Shown here: positions 9,351-17,425 of the stretch, in pieces
Layout of the letters: each line of letters opens with the position of its first letter
Position numbering within the stretch: position 1 is the stretch's first letter
Assembly: GCA_015231885.1 (NCBI GenBank)
Contig: JADGAT010000001.1
Coordinates: forward strand, 153,436-217,435
Length of the DNA stretch: 64,000 nucleotides
Source of the DNA: SAR324 cluster bacterium
GTDB taxonomy: Bacteria > SAR324 > NAC60-12
Reading direction: 5' to 3'
Position numbers and translations under genes: made by a program
The notes under the pieces: model-generated
What the model saw: only the letters and a program-made list of their open reading frames with translations
The model's database searches: none
Told to the model about the DNA's origin: nothing

Positions 9351-10568
9351 TTATTTTTTTTGTCTGACCCGATGATCAACTTGTAGTGGTAAGGCATTTA
9401 ATTTGATAAATCCAATAGCATCTTGTGGATTATAAGCTCCCTGGTCTGCTTCCATGGTTGCAATATCACTGTCATAAAGGCTATAAGGAGAACGACGTCC
9501 AGTAACAAGACAGTTTCCTTTATATAATTCGAGACGAACCTCGCCCGTCACTCGTTGCTGCGTTTCCTTACCCATGCTCAACAAAATTCTCATCTCAGGG
9601 CTGAACCAAAAACCATTGTATGCTAGTTTTGCAAAACGAGGCATTAGTGAGTCTTTCAAATTGATAACATCCCGGTCTAATGTGATTGACTCAATGGCAC
9701 GATGAGCCGTATGCAAGATAGTTCCTCCTGGTGTTTCATACACTCCGCGCGATTTCATTCCAACAAACCGGGATTCCACCATATCAACCCTGCCAATTCC
9801 GTTTTCACCACCTATTTCATTAAGGTGTGTCAATAATTGAGCAGGAGACATTGTCTGACCATCCACCGCAGTTGCAATTCCTTCCTTAAAGTGGATAATA
9901 ATTTCTTGATTCCTGTCGGGGGCATCTTGAGGAGATTTAGAAAGTTCAAACATGTCTTGACGTGGTTCTTGCCAGGGATCTTCGAGCATTCCTGCTTCAA
10001 AACTGATGTGCAGAAGGTTTTCATCGGAGCTCCAAGGCTTTTCCTGAGTCGCCTTGACCGGAATACCATGAGCTTCTGCATAAGCAAGTAATTCTGTCCT
10101 ACCTGGGAATTTTGTGTAGAATTCAGGCATTTTCCAGGGAGCAATTATTTGAATATCCGGATTGAGCGCGTAGTATGCCAGCTCAAAACGAACTTGATCG
10201 TTCCCTTTGCCAGTTGCGCCATGACCGACCGAAGAAGCACCTTCCTGTGCAGCAACTTCAATTTGTTTTTTAGATATTAGAGGGCGTGCTAAAGACGTGC
10301 CCAGTAGGTATGTGCCTTCGTAAACAGCATTCCATTGGATAGCAGGGTTTACATAATCTCGGACAAACTCTTCTTCTACATTTTCTACAAGGACTTTTGC
10401 TGCACCCGCAGTAAAGCCTTTTTGGCGAATTTCTTCCAAATCTTCTACTTTTTGGCCTAAATCCAAGCATAGTGCAATGACTTCATACCCTTGTTCTTTG
10501 AACCAATGTACAAGAATGGATGTGTCGAGGCCGCCTGAATAAGCAAGTACTATTTTTTCTGTTGACAT
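9351..10568 (-). CDS. argG: argininosuccinate synthase
   Basis: Joins citrulline and aspartate, with ATP cleavage to AMP and PPi, to give argininosuccinate in arginine biosynthesis. The 405-residue length is standard for the ATP-pyrophosphatase type. The ATP-binding P-loop is LAYSGGLDTS (residues 8-17). Further family signatures are SVGHGATGKGNDQVRFELA (about residues 113-131) and YETPGGTILHTAHRAIE. The C-terminus with VTGRRSPYSLYD is typical. It lies 56 bp downstream of trxB. The partner argF is elsewhere in the window (48.5 kb); argH was not seen. Confidence 0.97.
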   Translation of the reverse strand: MSTEKIVLAYSGGLDTSILVHWFKEQGYEVIALCLDLGQKVEDLEEIRQKGFTAGAAKVLVENVEEEFVRDYVNPAIQWNAVYEGTYLLGTSLARPLISKKQIEVAAQEGASSVGHGATGKGNDQVRFELAYYALNPDIQIIAPWKMPEFYTKFPGRTELLAYAEAHGIPVKATQEKPWSSDENLLHISFEAGMLEDPWQEPRQDMFELSKSPQDAPDRNQEIIIHFKEGIATAVDGQTMSPAQLLTHLNEIGGENGIGRVDMVESRFVGMKSRGVYETPGGTILHTAHRAIESITLDRDVINLKDSLMPRFAKLAYNGFWFSPEMRILLSMGKETQQRVTGEVRLELYKGNCLVTGRRSPYSLYDSDIATMEADQGAYNPQDAIGFIKLNALPLQVDHRVRQKK

Positions 10569-10624
10569 GTGTTTACTTTAGGAAAAATGTTGAAAAATAA
10601 ATTGTATGAAAAATAAGAATTTTA

Positions 10625-11572
10625 TCAGCTTGTGTGCTCTGCCAACCACCGCTCTGCATCAATTGCAGCCATACATCCAGTACCTGCTGCGGTAATTGCC
10701 TGACGATAGACGCGATCTTGTACATCACCACAGGCAAATACTCCTTCTACAGAAGTGTAAGTGGTGCCTGGCTTGACAACAATGTAGCCGTTTTCGTCGA
10801 GAGTTAGCTGGTCTGCAAAAGCTTTTGTATTAGGAACATGCCCAATTGCGACAAATAGGCCGGTCAAAGGGTAGTCCTTTATCTCATTGGTCTGTATGTT
10901 TTTCACTTTCAAACTAGTCATGCCTTGCTGATCGTTTCCGAGCACTTCTTCTACTACGGAATTCCATATAAAGGTGATGCTTTCATGCTGAAAGGCCCTC
11001 TCCTGCATGATTTGGCTGGCTCGTAATTCATCTCGGCGGTGGATCACATAAACTTTTTTGCATAAATTGGCCAAATACAATGCTTCTTCCATGGCAGTGT
11101 CTCCTCCTCCGACAACGGCCACTTCATGCCCACGGAAAAAGAATCCATCACACGTAGCACAGGCAGATACGCCTCTGTTTTGAAAACGGGTTTCTGAGTC
11201 TAAACCAATCCAGCGCGCAGATGCTCCTGTGGCAACGATAAGCGTGTCACAAGTCACCTCAACTGAATCGGTTTTCAGTTGAAATGGTCGACTGGAAAGG
11301 TTTACGATGAGTGCTTCCCCTGTATAAAACTGTGTTCCAAACCTTTCTGCTTGAATACGAAACAGTTTCATGATTTCAGGACCTTGTATTCCTTCGGGAA
11401 AGCCTGGGAAATTCTCAACTTCTGTTGTTATCGTTAATTGTCCTCCTGGTTCTGGGCCTGAGATTAATGCAGGTTGTAGGTTGGAACGTGCCGCATAAAT
11501 GGCCGCTGTTAATCCTGCTGGGCCTGATCCTAAGATCAGAACTTTGTGGTGTTGTTTAGATTGATTGGGCAT
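10625..11572 (-). CDS. trxB: thioredoxin reductase (NADPH)
   Basis: A flavoenzyme that transfers electrons from NADPH to thioredoxin in the cytoplasm. The N-terminal FAD motif is VLILGSGPAGLTAAIYAAR (residues 11-29). The redox-active centre is CATC (Cys138 and Cys141) in SACATCDGFFF. The NADPH-binding motif is VAVVGGGDTAMEEALYLA, and the C-terminal FAD motif is GVFACGDVQD. At 315 residues it is the low-molecular-weight bacterial form. A GAGGAG ribosome site precedes the ATG. Copy 2 of the 161-bp repeat lies in the 327-bp divergent gap between this gene and rnhA. Confidence 0.97.
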   Translation of the reverse strand: MPNQSKQHHKVLILGSGPAGLTAAIYAARSNLQPALISGPEPGGQLTITTEVENFPGFPEGIQGPEIMKLFRIQAERFGTQFYTGEALIVNLSSRPFQLKTDSVEVTCDTLIVATGASARWIGLDSETRFQNRGVSACATCDGFFFRGHEVAVVGGGDTAMEEALYLANLCKKVYVIHRRDELRASQIMQERAFQHESITFIWNSVVEEVLGNDQQGMTSLKVKNIQTNEIKDYPLTGLFVAIGHVPNTKAFADQLTLDENGYIVVKPGTTYTSVEGVFACGDVQDRVYRQAITAAGTGCMAAIDAERWLAEHTS

Positions 11573-11692
11573 CTTTTCTCCTCTACAATGCCGGGCAGTG
11601 ATAAAATATCCAGATAATGGGTGTAATTGTATTTTATGTTTTGTCGAATTTGTCCATACTCTTCAAGTAAATTTTTTAATGCTATTCAAATT

Positions 11693-11853
11693 AAGGAATG
11701 CTTAAACAATAACTTAGCCAATCTACTTGTCTTTTCAACGATCTTCTGCGTTGCTTTAACTGTTACATAGCTTGCTATGCGCCCGATAAAAAGGCTTGAA
11801 CCTCGATGAAAATCCTGTGTAACTTTCGCATGTTATTATTTTCGCTTTCCTAA
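11693..11853. repeat. 161-bp dispersed intergenic repeat, copy 2
   Basis: Second copy of the element at 8257-8417, same length and same orientation. Its internal palindrome is CATAGC-tt-GCTATG, so arms are kept while the loop differs (aag in copy 1). The start AAGGAATGCT and the end TTTCCTAA are conserved. It fills about half of the 327-bp gap between the divergent trxB and rnhA genes. I see no other gene in that gap. The rest of the gap, 11573-11692 and 11854-11899, is AT-rich and presumably holds the two promoters. Confidence 0.75.
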
Positions 11854-11899
11854 GGATTATGGATTATTGTAATCTTGACCGCAAAATTTGGTTCAACAA

Positions 11900-12373
11900 A
11901 TGAAAAAAAACCTAGTGACTATTTATACTGATGGGGCGTGTTCTCCAAATCCTGGTACTGGAGGCTGGGCTGCTGTTTTAATTTCTCCTGCGCATGATAA
12001 TTATCGTAAGGAAATTTTTGGAGCTGAGCCTCAGACGACTAACAACCGTATGGAATTATCGGCTGTGATTAATGCCTTACAAACATTAAAGTTTCAGTGT
12101 ACAGTGACGCTATATACAGATTCTAAATATATCCAGCAAGCGTTTAACCAAGGGTGGTTAAAAAAATGGCAAAAAAATGGATGGATTGGAGCTGGCCGTA
12201 AGCCTGTAGCAAATAAAGATTTATGGGAACAACTCATCTCACTCTCCAACCATCATGAAATCTCGTGGCTTTGGGTAAAGGGGCATGCAGATAATATAGA
12301 AAATCAACGGTGTGATTTTTTAGCAGTCCAAGCACGGCAAGAATTGGCTGCAGAAATGGCATCTAAAACATAA
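11900..12373 (+). CDS. rnhA: ribonuclease HI
   Basis: Degrades the RNA strand of RNA-DNA hybrids in the cytoplasm. The catalytic acidic residues appear in the usual places: Asp11 in IYTDGACSPNPGTGGWA, Glu52 in NNRMELSAVINAL, Asp74 in LYTDSKYIQ, and a C-terminal GHADNIENQRCDFLA carrying the His and the last Asp. The ATG at 11900 gives a standard 157-residue protein; an upstream TTG at 11888 would add four residues. It ends 2 bp before the end of the convergent membrane-protein gene. Closely related reverse-transcriptase-linked RNase H forms are excluded by the compact single-domain length. Confidence 0.95.
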   Translation: MKKNLVTIYTDGACSPNPGTGGWAAVLISPAHDNYRKEIFGAEPQTTNNRMELSAVINALQTLKFQCTVTLYTDSKYIQQAFNQGWLKKWQKNGWIGAGRKPVANKDLWEQLISLSNHHEISWLWVKGHADNIENQRCDFLAVQARQELAAEMASKT

Positions 12374-12375
12374 AG

Positions 12376-14049
12376 TCAATGAAGCAAATGCAGCTGCTCT
12401 GATTGTAATTTTTGGAATTTTTCAATTTGATTTGCGTGTGGGGTATAATAAATATTTAAATTACCACGGTCGGTATCTTCCCAAAAAGTAGGGCCTGAAA
12501 AACGCAACCGGTTGAATACACTTTGCATTAATTTTAAAAAATCTGTTTCGTCCATCAATTCTAAGTCCTGTAACGTATCTTTAACTACCTCTAGAGCAAA
12601 TTCTTCTAATTTGTTTTCCAGATAATAGAGCCCCAATCCAATTTGTACAACCCGTACACTGTTTTTTGTAATAAAAAATTCTGCGACTTCTTTGCGATCG
12701 ACTCCTTGTGGATTGTCCAGTAATAGAAAATCATTCAACAGGATTTTCTGAACTTCCAGATCCCAATTGAGCTGTTGGGTCTGCATTAAAATCTTTGCCA
12801 TTTCTGCAGCAATGGTGTCTAAAATGAAAGCAAGAGAGGGAGAATTCAAGGCATTTTTGAAGCATTCCACTGTATAAAAACGAAGATAAAAGAAACATGT
12901 TTTTACATTGTCGACAGAATTTTCGTTCACAAGGTGCCGGATAAACTGTCCATAATGAAAAGCTAGATTATAGAGATTTCGCGGTTCATTATAGCGCTGT
13001 CCATGCTTGATGGCATGACGAAAATGAGTATTGAATCGAACCATGATCAACTCAACTAACGATTGATCTTTATTTTTGATAGCACTGAGTCCAATATTAC
13101 TCAATTCCGCAGAGCACAAAGAGGACAAGTCAAATTGATTGGTTTCTAAAAAAGTATGATATGCATTGCCAATTAACCGGAGTCCTTTTTGCTCATAGAA
13201 TGTCTTCTTCTCTTCAATATGTTCCAACTGGCTATCAAGTGTTTTGAAAGAAATGTCTTCTTGTACTTGAGGAGAGATCTGGAAAAAAGTAGAAGGAAGA
13301 TATTTTTTATGATCTACGTAGTAACTCAATAGACGGCCAACTCCTTGTATGATATTAGCCTTGGGTTCTTTGAAAGGAACATAGACGAGTAAATCATCCA
13401 ATTGATTGAGCATTTCAAAAAGAGATTTTTGAACTCGGGCAAAATGTTTTGGCGAAGGAGGAGACGATTGCACTTTTTGAGAAAGTTTTTGGACGATGGC
13501 CAAACTTTGAGCAATGATTTGGTCAATCACATAATGAGCCTTTGTTGATCGCAGAACGTGAAAGGTATAGGGAAATGCTGACAGCCCAATAGCACCCAGC
13601 AAATGGAGATTAAACAAGGCACTGGCGTCACGAGAAATTCCAGTTTCTTTTAACAGTTTGATTGCGAGTACATGAATGCCTCCGGTTGCAATCATCCAGA
13701 TGAAAAGTAAACTCCACCTCTCTTCCATGTAAAGATCAATTAACTTGGGAATGTTTTGTGCGGCAAATGTAATAACGATTACTAAGGTTCCTGTAATAAA
13801 ACCAAGCAACGCAACCCATACAATCGGTGTCGTGTCTAAGTTAATATTTTGAAATGCCGTAGTATTAACGTTTAGAGTGGCTACCAGGAATTGACTGTAG
13901 GCAGGGAAAAGAAGGATTTCAAATAAAAGATCGGCGACAATAACAAAGGAGACTGCAAGAATGCAAGCCTCCAAAGATTTTTTATCTGTTAAGAGTCGGA
14001 ATAGTAAATAAAAAGGAGTTCTTGTTATTTGAGTGAAATCATCTCTCAT
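12376..14049 (-). CDS. multi-pass membrane protein with long helical cytoplasmic tail, unknown function
   Basis: Not recognised. Four strong membrane segments lie in the first 170 residues: ILAVSFVIVADLLFEILLF, VWVALLGFITGTLVIVITFA, LLFIWMIATGGIHVLAI and LHLLGAIGLSAFPYTFHVL. About 390 mostly helical, soluble-looking residues follow. The segment GFITGTLVIVITFAAQNIPK followed by an amphipathic helix faintly resembles DUF2254 membrane proteins, but this is not a firm match. It lies 58 bp downstream of rpoZ on the same strand and is probably in that operon. Composition is similar to its neighbours, with no sign of recent transfer. Confidence 0.7.
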   Translation of the reverse strand: MRDDFTQITRTPFYLLFRLLTDKKSLEACILAVSFVIVADLLFEILLFPAYSQFLVATLNVNTTAFQNINLDTTPIVWVALLGFITGTLVIVITFAAQNIPKLIDLYMEERWSLLFIWMIATGGIHVLAIKLLKETGISRDASALFNLHLLGAIGLSAFPYTFHVLRSTKAHYVIDQIIAQSLAIVQKLSQKVQSSPPSPKHFARVQKSLFEMLNQLDDLLVYVPFKEPKANIIQGVGRLLSYYVDHKKYLPSTFFQISPQVQEDISFKTLDSQLEHIEEKKTFYEQKGLRLIGNAYHTFLETNQFDLSSLCSAELSNIGLSAIKNKDQSLVELIMVRFNTHFRHAIKHGQRYNEPRNLYNLAFHYGQFIRHLVNENSVDNVKTCFFYLRFYTVECFKNALNSPSLAFILDTIAAEMAKILMQTQQLNWDLEVQKILLNDFLLLDNPQGVDRKEVAEFFITKNSVRVVQIGLGLYYLENKLEEFALEVVKDTLQDLELMDETDFLKLMQSVFNRLRFSGPTFWEDTDRGNLNIYYTPHANQIEKFQKLQSEQLHLLH

Positions 14050-14107
14050 GGGACGTTTCCCTCGCTTTTTTAAGCGAAAAGATGTGACTCAACAGCTATG
14101 AGGTTGG

Positions 14108-14431
14108 CTACTCCTCAACACTCAATTGATCGTTAGAAGATATTTTTTTTGTTTCTTCCGGTTCCTCGGTTAGCGCAACAATTTCTTCTTTGGTGCGGTA
14201 ATGCAATTCAATTTTTCCTTCGTTTATTTCTTGAATGGCACGATAGGTGGGTTTGTGAACCAAATTCTTTCTTTTGTTTTTTGCTTTAAGGATTTCATCA
14301 GACTCTGAAGTTGCTTCTTCCTGATGATAAATATCCTTTGCACGTTCGGTGGCCATTAACACTTTTTCAAAAATATTGTAGTCTTCGTAACAATCATGTT
14401 CTTCAATAAATTTTAAATAGTCTAAAGACAT
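14108..14431 (-). CDS. rpoZ: DNA-directed RNA polymerase subunit omega
   Basis: A small subunit that helps assemble RNA polymerase by holding the beta-prime subunit. The conserved core is visible: DYNIFEKVLMATERAKDIY (about residues 17-35), then KPTYRAIQEINEGKIEL (about 60-76), matching the family patterns for helices 2-4. The C-terminal 30 residues are acidic and variable, as usual. A strong AGGAGG ribosome site precedes the ATG at 14431. In many proteobacteria rpoZ sits beside gmk and spoT; here it lies instead between a YfgM-like gene (15 bp upstream) and an unknown membrane protein. Confidence 0.9.
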   Translation of the reverse strand: MSLDYLKFIEEHDCYEDYNIFEKVLMATERAKDIYHQEEATSESDEILKAKNKRKNLVHKPTYRAIQEINEGKIELHYRTKEEIVALTEEPEETKKISSNDQLSVEE

Positions 14432-14446
14432 GCCCTCCTCCTTGGG

Positions 14447-15118
14447 TTATGGGTTGATTGTAAGCAGAAGAGTGTTCGCTTCTTGTGTGAATTCAGAATT
14501 AGGTGTGTTTTTAATCAATTGTTCTAAATGGGATTTGGCTGTTGAAAGATCTCCTTTTGTCAGGGCTATCTGAGCAAGCGTTCTCAAACGGATATCTTCC
14601 CAGTTTTCTCCATCAATACTTTCTGCTGCCTGCTTTGCTGTATCAAACATTTGTTGATTTTCGTAGACGGCAATTAAACTTAGTTTTGCTGCGGTAATCA
14701 TGCTGGGGATCGCTTTGGGATGTTCAATCACTTTTTTATATGCTTGCTCAGCTTGACCCCAGTTTTTTTGAATAGTGTGGAGTTCGCCTAAATGCATTAG
14801 TGCAATGGCACTATTTACCGTGTCCGAATAATCTTTCAGAAATTGATTGAATGCTTGGATTGCCTGATTTTGACTTTCCTTTCCACTATTTACTAAAATA
14901 TGTTTTTTTGCTTCATAAATCAGATTCGCTTGCTTAATTTGTTGAGCTTGATAATAGTGATGTCCATAAAAAACACTGATGATTGCTACAGTAAAAAGAA
15001 CAATGCCTGCAATAAACAGTTTTCTTTTTTTATAAATGAAATTGGAAGCTGCATATAACCATAACTGAATTTGATCTGGCTGGTGCAACTCTTTACGGCT
15101 CATGCGCTGTTCACTCAT
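14447..15118 (-). CDS. YfgM-like TPR membrane protein
   Basis: A short cytoplasmic N-terminus is followed by one membrane segment (KLFIAGIVLFTVAIISVFYG) and a periplasmic TPR region of about 160 residues. Readable TPR units include ALMHLGELHTIQKNWGQAEQ, AAKLSLIAVYENQQMFDTAK and RTLAQIALTKGDLSTAKSH. The plan (N-in membrane anchor, then TPR_21-like repeats, 223 residues) is that of YfgM, a periplasmic chaperone partner of SecYEG and PpiD, and of tol-pal-system relatives. The assignment is by architecture. The ATG at 15118 has AAGG seven bases upstream and is preferred over the ATG at 15145. It is the first gene of the rpoZ transcription unit. Confidence 0.7.
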   Translation of the reverse strand: MSEQRMSRKELHQPDQIQLWLYAASNFIYKKRKLFIAGIVLFTVAIISVFYGHHYYQAQQIKQANLIYEAKKHILVNSGKESQNQAIQAFNQFLKDYSDTVNSAIALMHLGELHTIQKNWGQAEQAYKKVIEHPKAIPSMITAAKLSLIAVYENQQMFDTAKQAAESIDGENWEDIRLRTLAQIALTKGDLSTAKSHLEQLIKNTPNSEFTQEANTLLLTINP

Positions 15119-15274
15119 CGTATGCCTTGTTTTTTCCCATATCATTGAGGTTGATGGAATACTTTGTTATTGAATTTGAGACAAATCATTTAGGTGTTGA
15201 ATAATAGTTAATCTTTCCATAGTATGTTTTTTTTGGGTTCCATTCAAGGAAAAAATCGTATGCTGAGAAAATGT

Positions 15275-15303
15275 TCGACAAATTCCAATCCCCATGTTAC
15301 ACT
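15275..15303 (+). promoter_or_regulatory. sigma70-type promoter for rimP-nusA
   Basis: TCGACA (15275-15280), a 17-bp spacer and TACACT (15298-15303), with an extended TG at 15295-15296. Transcription would start near 15310, about 45-50 bases before the rimP start. It is the best candidate for driving the translation-factor cluster. Confidence 0.55.
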
Positions 15304-15356
15304 GAAAATTTACTTGTGAAACCTGGAAAGCAGGAAGGATCTCTATTCGTTTCAGA

Positions 15357-15827
15357 TTGGCTACTTTGGAAGTTATGACGAAATTGATTGAACGAGTAAC
15401 GGAACTACTGGAAGATCCTATTGAACGAATTGGTTATGAATTGTGGGATGTTGGCTACCAAAAAGAAGGAAGTCAGTGGTTTCTTCGTTTATATATAGAT
15501 CATTTGAATGGAATTACCTTGGAAGACTGCGTACAGGTAAACAAGATTGTTGAGCCTATATTGGAGACTGTTGATCTGATATCACAAGAGTATATTCTGG
15601 AGGTCTCATCACCGGGAGTATTTCGTTCTTTAAAGAAACCGGAACATTTCAAACGATTCACAGGTGAAGCACTAAAGTTAAGCCTTTTTCAGGCTGTGCA
15701 GGGGCGTAAAAAAATTACAGGGCGTTTGATCTCTGCTTCATCTCAGGAAATTGAAGTTGCTTTAGAAGATCAGATAAAAATTGTGTTGCTTTATCAGCAA
15801 ATTGCAAAAGCCAGTTTAAATCCGTAA
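15357..15827 (+). CDS. rimP: ribosome maturation factor RimP
   Basis: Needed for maturation of the 30S subunit. The N-terminal domain reads RIGYELWDVGYQKEGSQWFL then LRLYIDHLNGITLEDC (about residues 24-62), and the domain junction has the family signature YILEVSSPGVFRSLKKPEHF. A C-terminal SH3-like domain follows (GRLISASSQEIEVAL). The start is uncertain: TTG at 15357 or ATG at 15375 are both in frame, while the purine-rich AGGAAGG lies at 15332-15338, nearer to non-standard ATT/ATC codons. It heads the rimP-nusA-infB cluster, 28 bp before nusA. Confidence 0.93.
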   Translation: MATLEVMTKLIERVTELLEDPIERIGYELWDVGYQKEGSQWFLRLYIDHLNGITLEDCVQVNKIVEPILETVDLISQEYILEVSSPGVFRSLKKPEHFKRFTGEALKLSLFQAVQGRKKITGRLISASSQEIEVALEDQIKIVLLYQQIAKASLNP

Positions 15828-15855
15828 TCTTTTTCCGAATTTTAAATTTTATAGG

Positions 15856-17259
15856 GTGTCGAAATTGAAGGAAAATTTATTAGAAGTGATCAATGAGCTT
15901 GCTAAGGAAAAAGGAATTGATCGAGATGATGTCATTCAGATTGTGGAAGAAGCAATTGAAGCGGCTGCACGCAAGAAGTTGAGTAAATACAATACGATTG
16001 AAGCACAGGTAAACCAAAAAACAGGCGAGATTGAACTGTTTCAGTATAAACGTGTCGCATCCGTTCTCCAGGATCCTGAAAACGAAATTTTGCTGGAGGA
16101 CGCACAAGCAATGGATGATGCCGCAGAAGAAGGTGATGAGGTAGAATACGAGATTGAGGAAAGAGAGTTTAATCGTATTGCTCAATCCGCAAGGCAGCTT
16201 ATTTTTAAGAAAATTAAAGAAGCAGAACGAGAAATAATTTACAACACCTTCAAAGAGCGCAAAGGAGAAATTCTGACTGGAACGGTTGTAAGAACAGAAC
16301 AAGGAGGTCGGATCGCCATTAATTTCAATAGAGTTGAAGCTTATTTATTCAGAAGAGAACAAATTTTTGGAGAACGGTTTGATCATGGTGATCATATCCG
16401 GGTGTATCTTATGGATGTGAATAATGACCCAAGACAGCCTTCTCAACTTATTCTTTCCAGGACACACCCTGGATTCTTGATGAAATTATTTGAGATGGAG
16501 GTTCCCGAAGTATATGATGATGTTGTAGAGGTGATTAATGCTGCTCGGGAGCCCGGCAAACGCGCAAAAGTCTCTGTGTACACCTCAGATCCTGATGTAG
16601 ATCCGGTCGGAGCCTGTGTTGGTATGAGAGGCAGTCGCGTTCAGTCCATTGTAAACGAATTGAGAGGAGAGAAAATTGATATTGTAAGGTGGAGTGAAGA
16701 TTTACCAACTTATCTTCAAAATGCATTGGCTCCTGCAGAAATTGAGCGTATGGAAATCATGGAAGAAGGCCGTGAAATTCATGTATGGGTTGAGCAAGAT
16801 CAATTATCTCTCGCAATAGGACGTCAAGGACAAAATGTCCGTTTGGCCTCAAAATTATTAGGCTTCAAGATTAATGTTTCCCCAATGGAAGAGCGCTCGA
16901 CCATGTCGATTGATGATCAAATAGCTTTGGAGCTAGGAAAAGATTTTTCTACAGGGAGCGAAGACGTCAAAGACGAGCCCGGTTTGCATGAGGAAGTGCA
17001 GAGTGAAAAAATTGAATCGGTTAAAAAAGATCCCGATTTACAAAAGGAAGTGAGGAGTAAAGAAGTTGAATCAGTTGAAGACGTCAAAGACGAGTCCAGT
17101 TTGCAAGAGGAAGCGAGGATTGAAAAGGTTGAATCAGTTGAAGACGTCAAAGACGAGTCCAGTTTGCAAGAGGAAGCGAGGATTGAAAAGGTTGAATCAG
17201 ATAAATTAAAAAAAGAAGAAGACGATTTGGAATCCAAAGTAACCGAGAGTTCTCTCTAA
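15856..17259 (+). CDS. nusA: transcription termination/antitermination protein NusA
   Basis: Binds RNA polymerase and nascent RNA to control pausing, termination and antitermination. The start is GTG at 15856. The N-terminal polymerase-binding domain covers about residues 1-125, the S1 domain follows (GEILTGTVVRTEQGGRIAIN), then KH1 (DPVGACVGMRGSRVQSIVNE) and KH2 (LAIGRQGQNVRLASKL). The conserved core ends near residue 350. In place of E. coli-type AR1/AR2 repeats there is a roughly 110-residue acidic tail built from four tandem units of 18-21 residues. The tail is probably disordered. Confidence 0.95.
   Translation: MSKLKENLLEVINELAKEKGIDRDDVIQIVEEAIEAAARKKLSKYNTIEAQVNQKTGEIELFQYKRVASVLQDPENEILLEDAQAMDDAAEEGDEVEYEIEEREFNRIAQSARQLIFKKIKEAEREIIYNTFKERKGEILTGTVVRTEQGGRIAINFNRVEAYLFRREQIFGERFDHGDHIRVYLMDVNNDPRQPSQLILSRTHPGFLMKLFEMEVPEVYDDVVEVINAAREPGKRAKVSVYTSDPDVDPVGACVGMRGSRVQSIVNELRGEKIDIVRWSEDLPTYLQNALAPAEIERMEIMEEGREIHVWVEQDQLSLAIGRQGQNVRLASKLLGFKINVSPMEERSTMSIDDQIALELGKDFSTGSEDVKDEPGLHEEVQSEKIESVKKDPDLQKEVRSKEVESVEDVKDESSLQEEARIEKVESVEDVKDESSLQEEARIEKVESDKLKKEEDDLESKVTESSL
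16960..17202 (+). repeat. tandem coding repeat in the NusA C-terminal tail
   Basis: Four consecutive units of 63, 54, 63 and 63 bp. Units 3 (17077-17139) and 4 (17140-17202) are nearly identical in DNA; units 1 and 2 are diverged. The coded unit begins EDVKDE.SLQEE and ends EKVES. All units keep the frame, so copy-number change would leave the NusA core intact. Confidence 0.9.
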
Positions 17260-17366
17260 TTTAATGATCGCATCCAATCTGCCAAGATACCACATTAGTT
17301 ATCCTGCCGTTATTGCTATTAAGTGATTGATTCAATAAAAAATCGAGCTGCCCATTGCATTTATTC

Positions 17367-17396
17367 TTGAGAATAATTGCGTGTCCCATTGATAAA
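17367..17396 (+). promoter_or_regulatory. possible internal promoter before infB
   Basis: In the 166-bp nusA-infB gap, TTGAGA (17367-17372), an 18-bp spacer and GATAAA (17391-17396) resemble a weak sigma70 promoter. It overlaps a perfect palindrome, TTATTCT-tg-AGAATAA (17361-17376), that could be a protein-binding site. No ylxR-type gene is present in the gap. Confidence 0.3.
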
Positions 17397-17425
17397 TAGA
17401 GTAAAGAATAATATACGGAAAAAAT

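Noticed and set aside
16960-17202. CRISPR-like tandem units
   Set aside because: Units are contiguous with no spacers, lie inside nusA and keep the reading frame.
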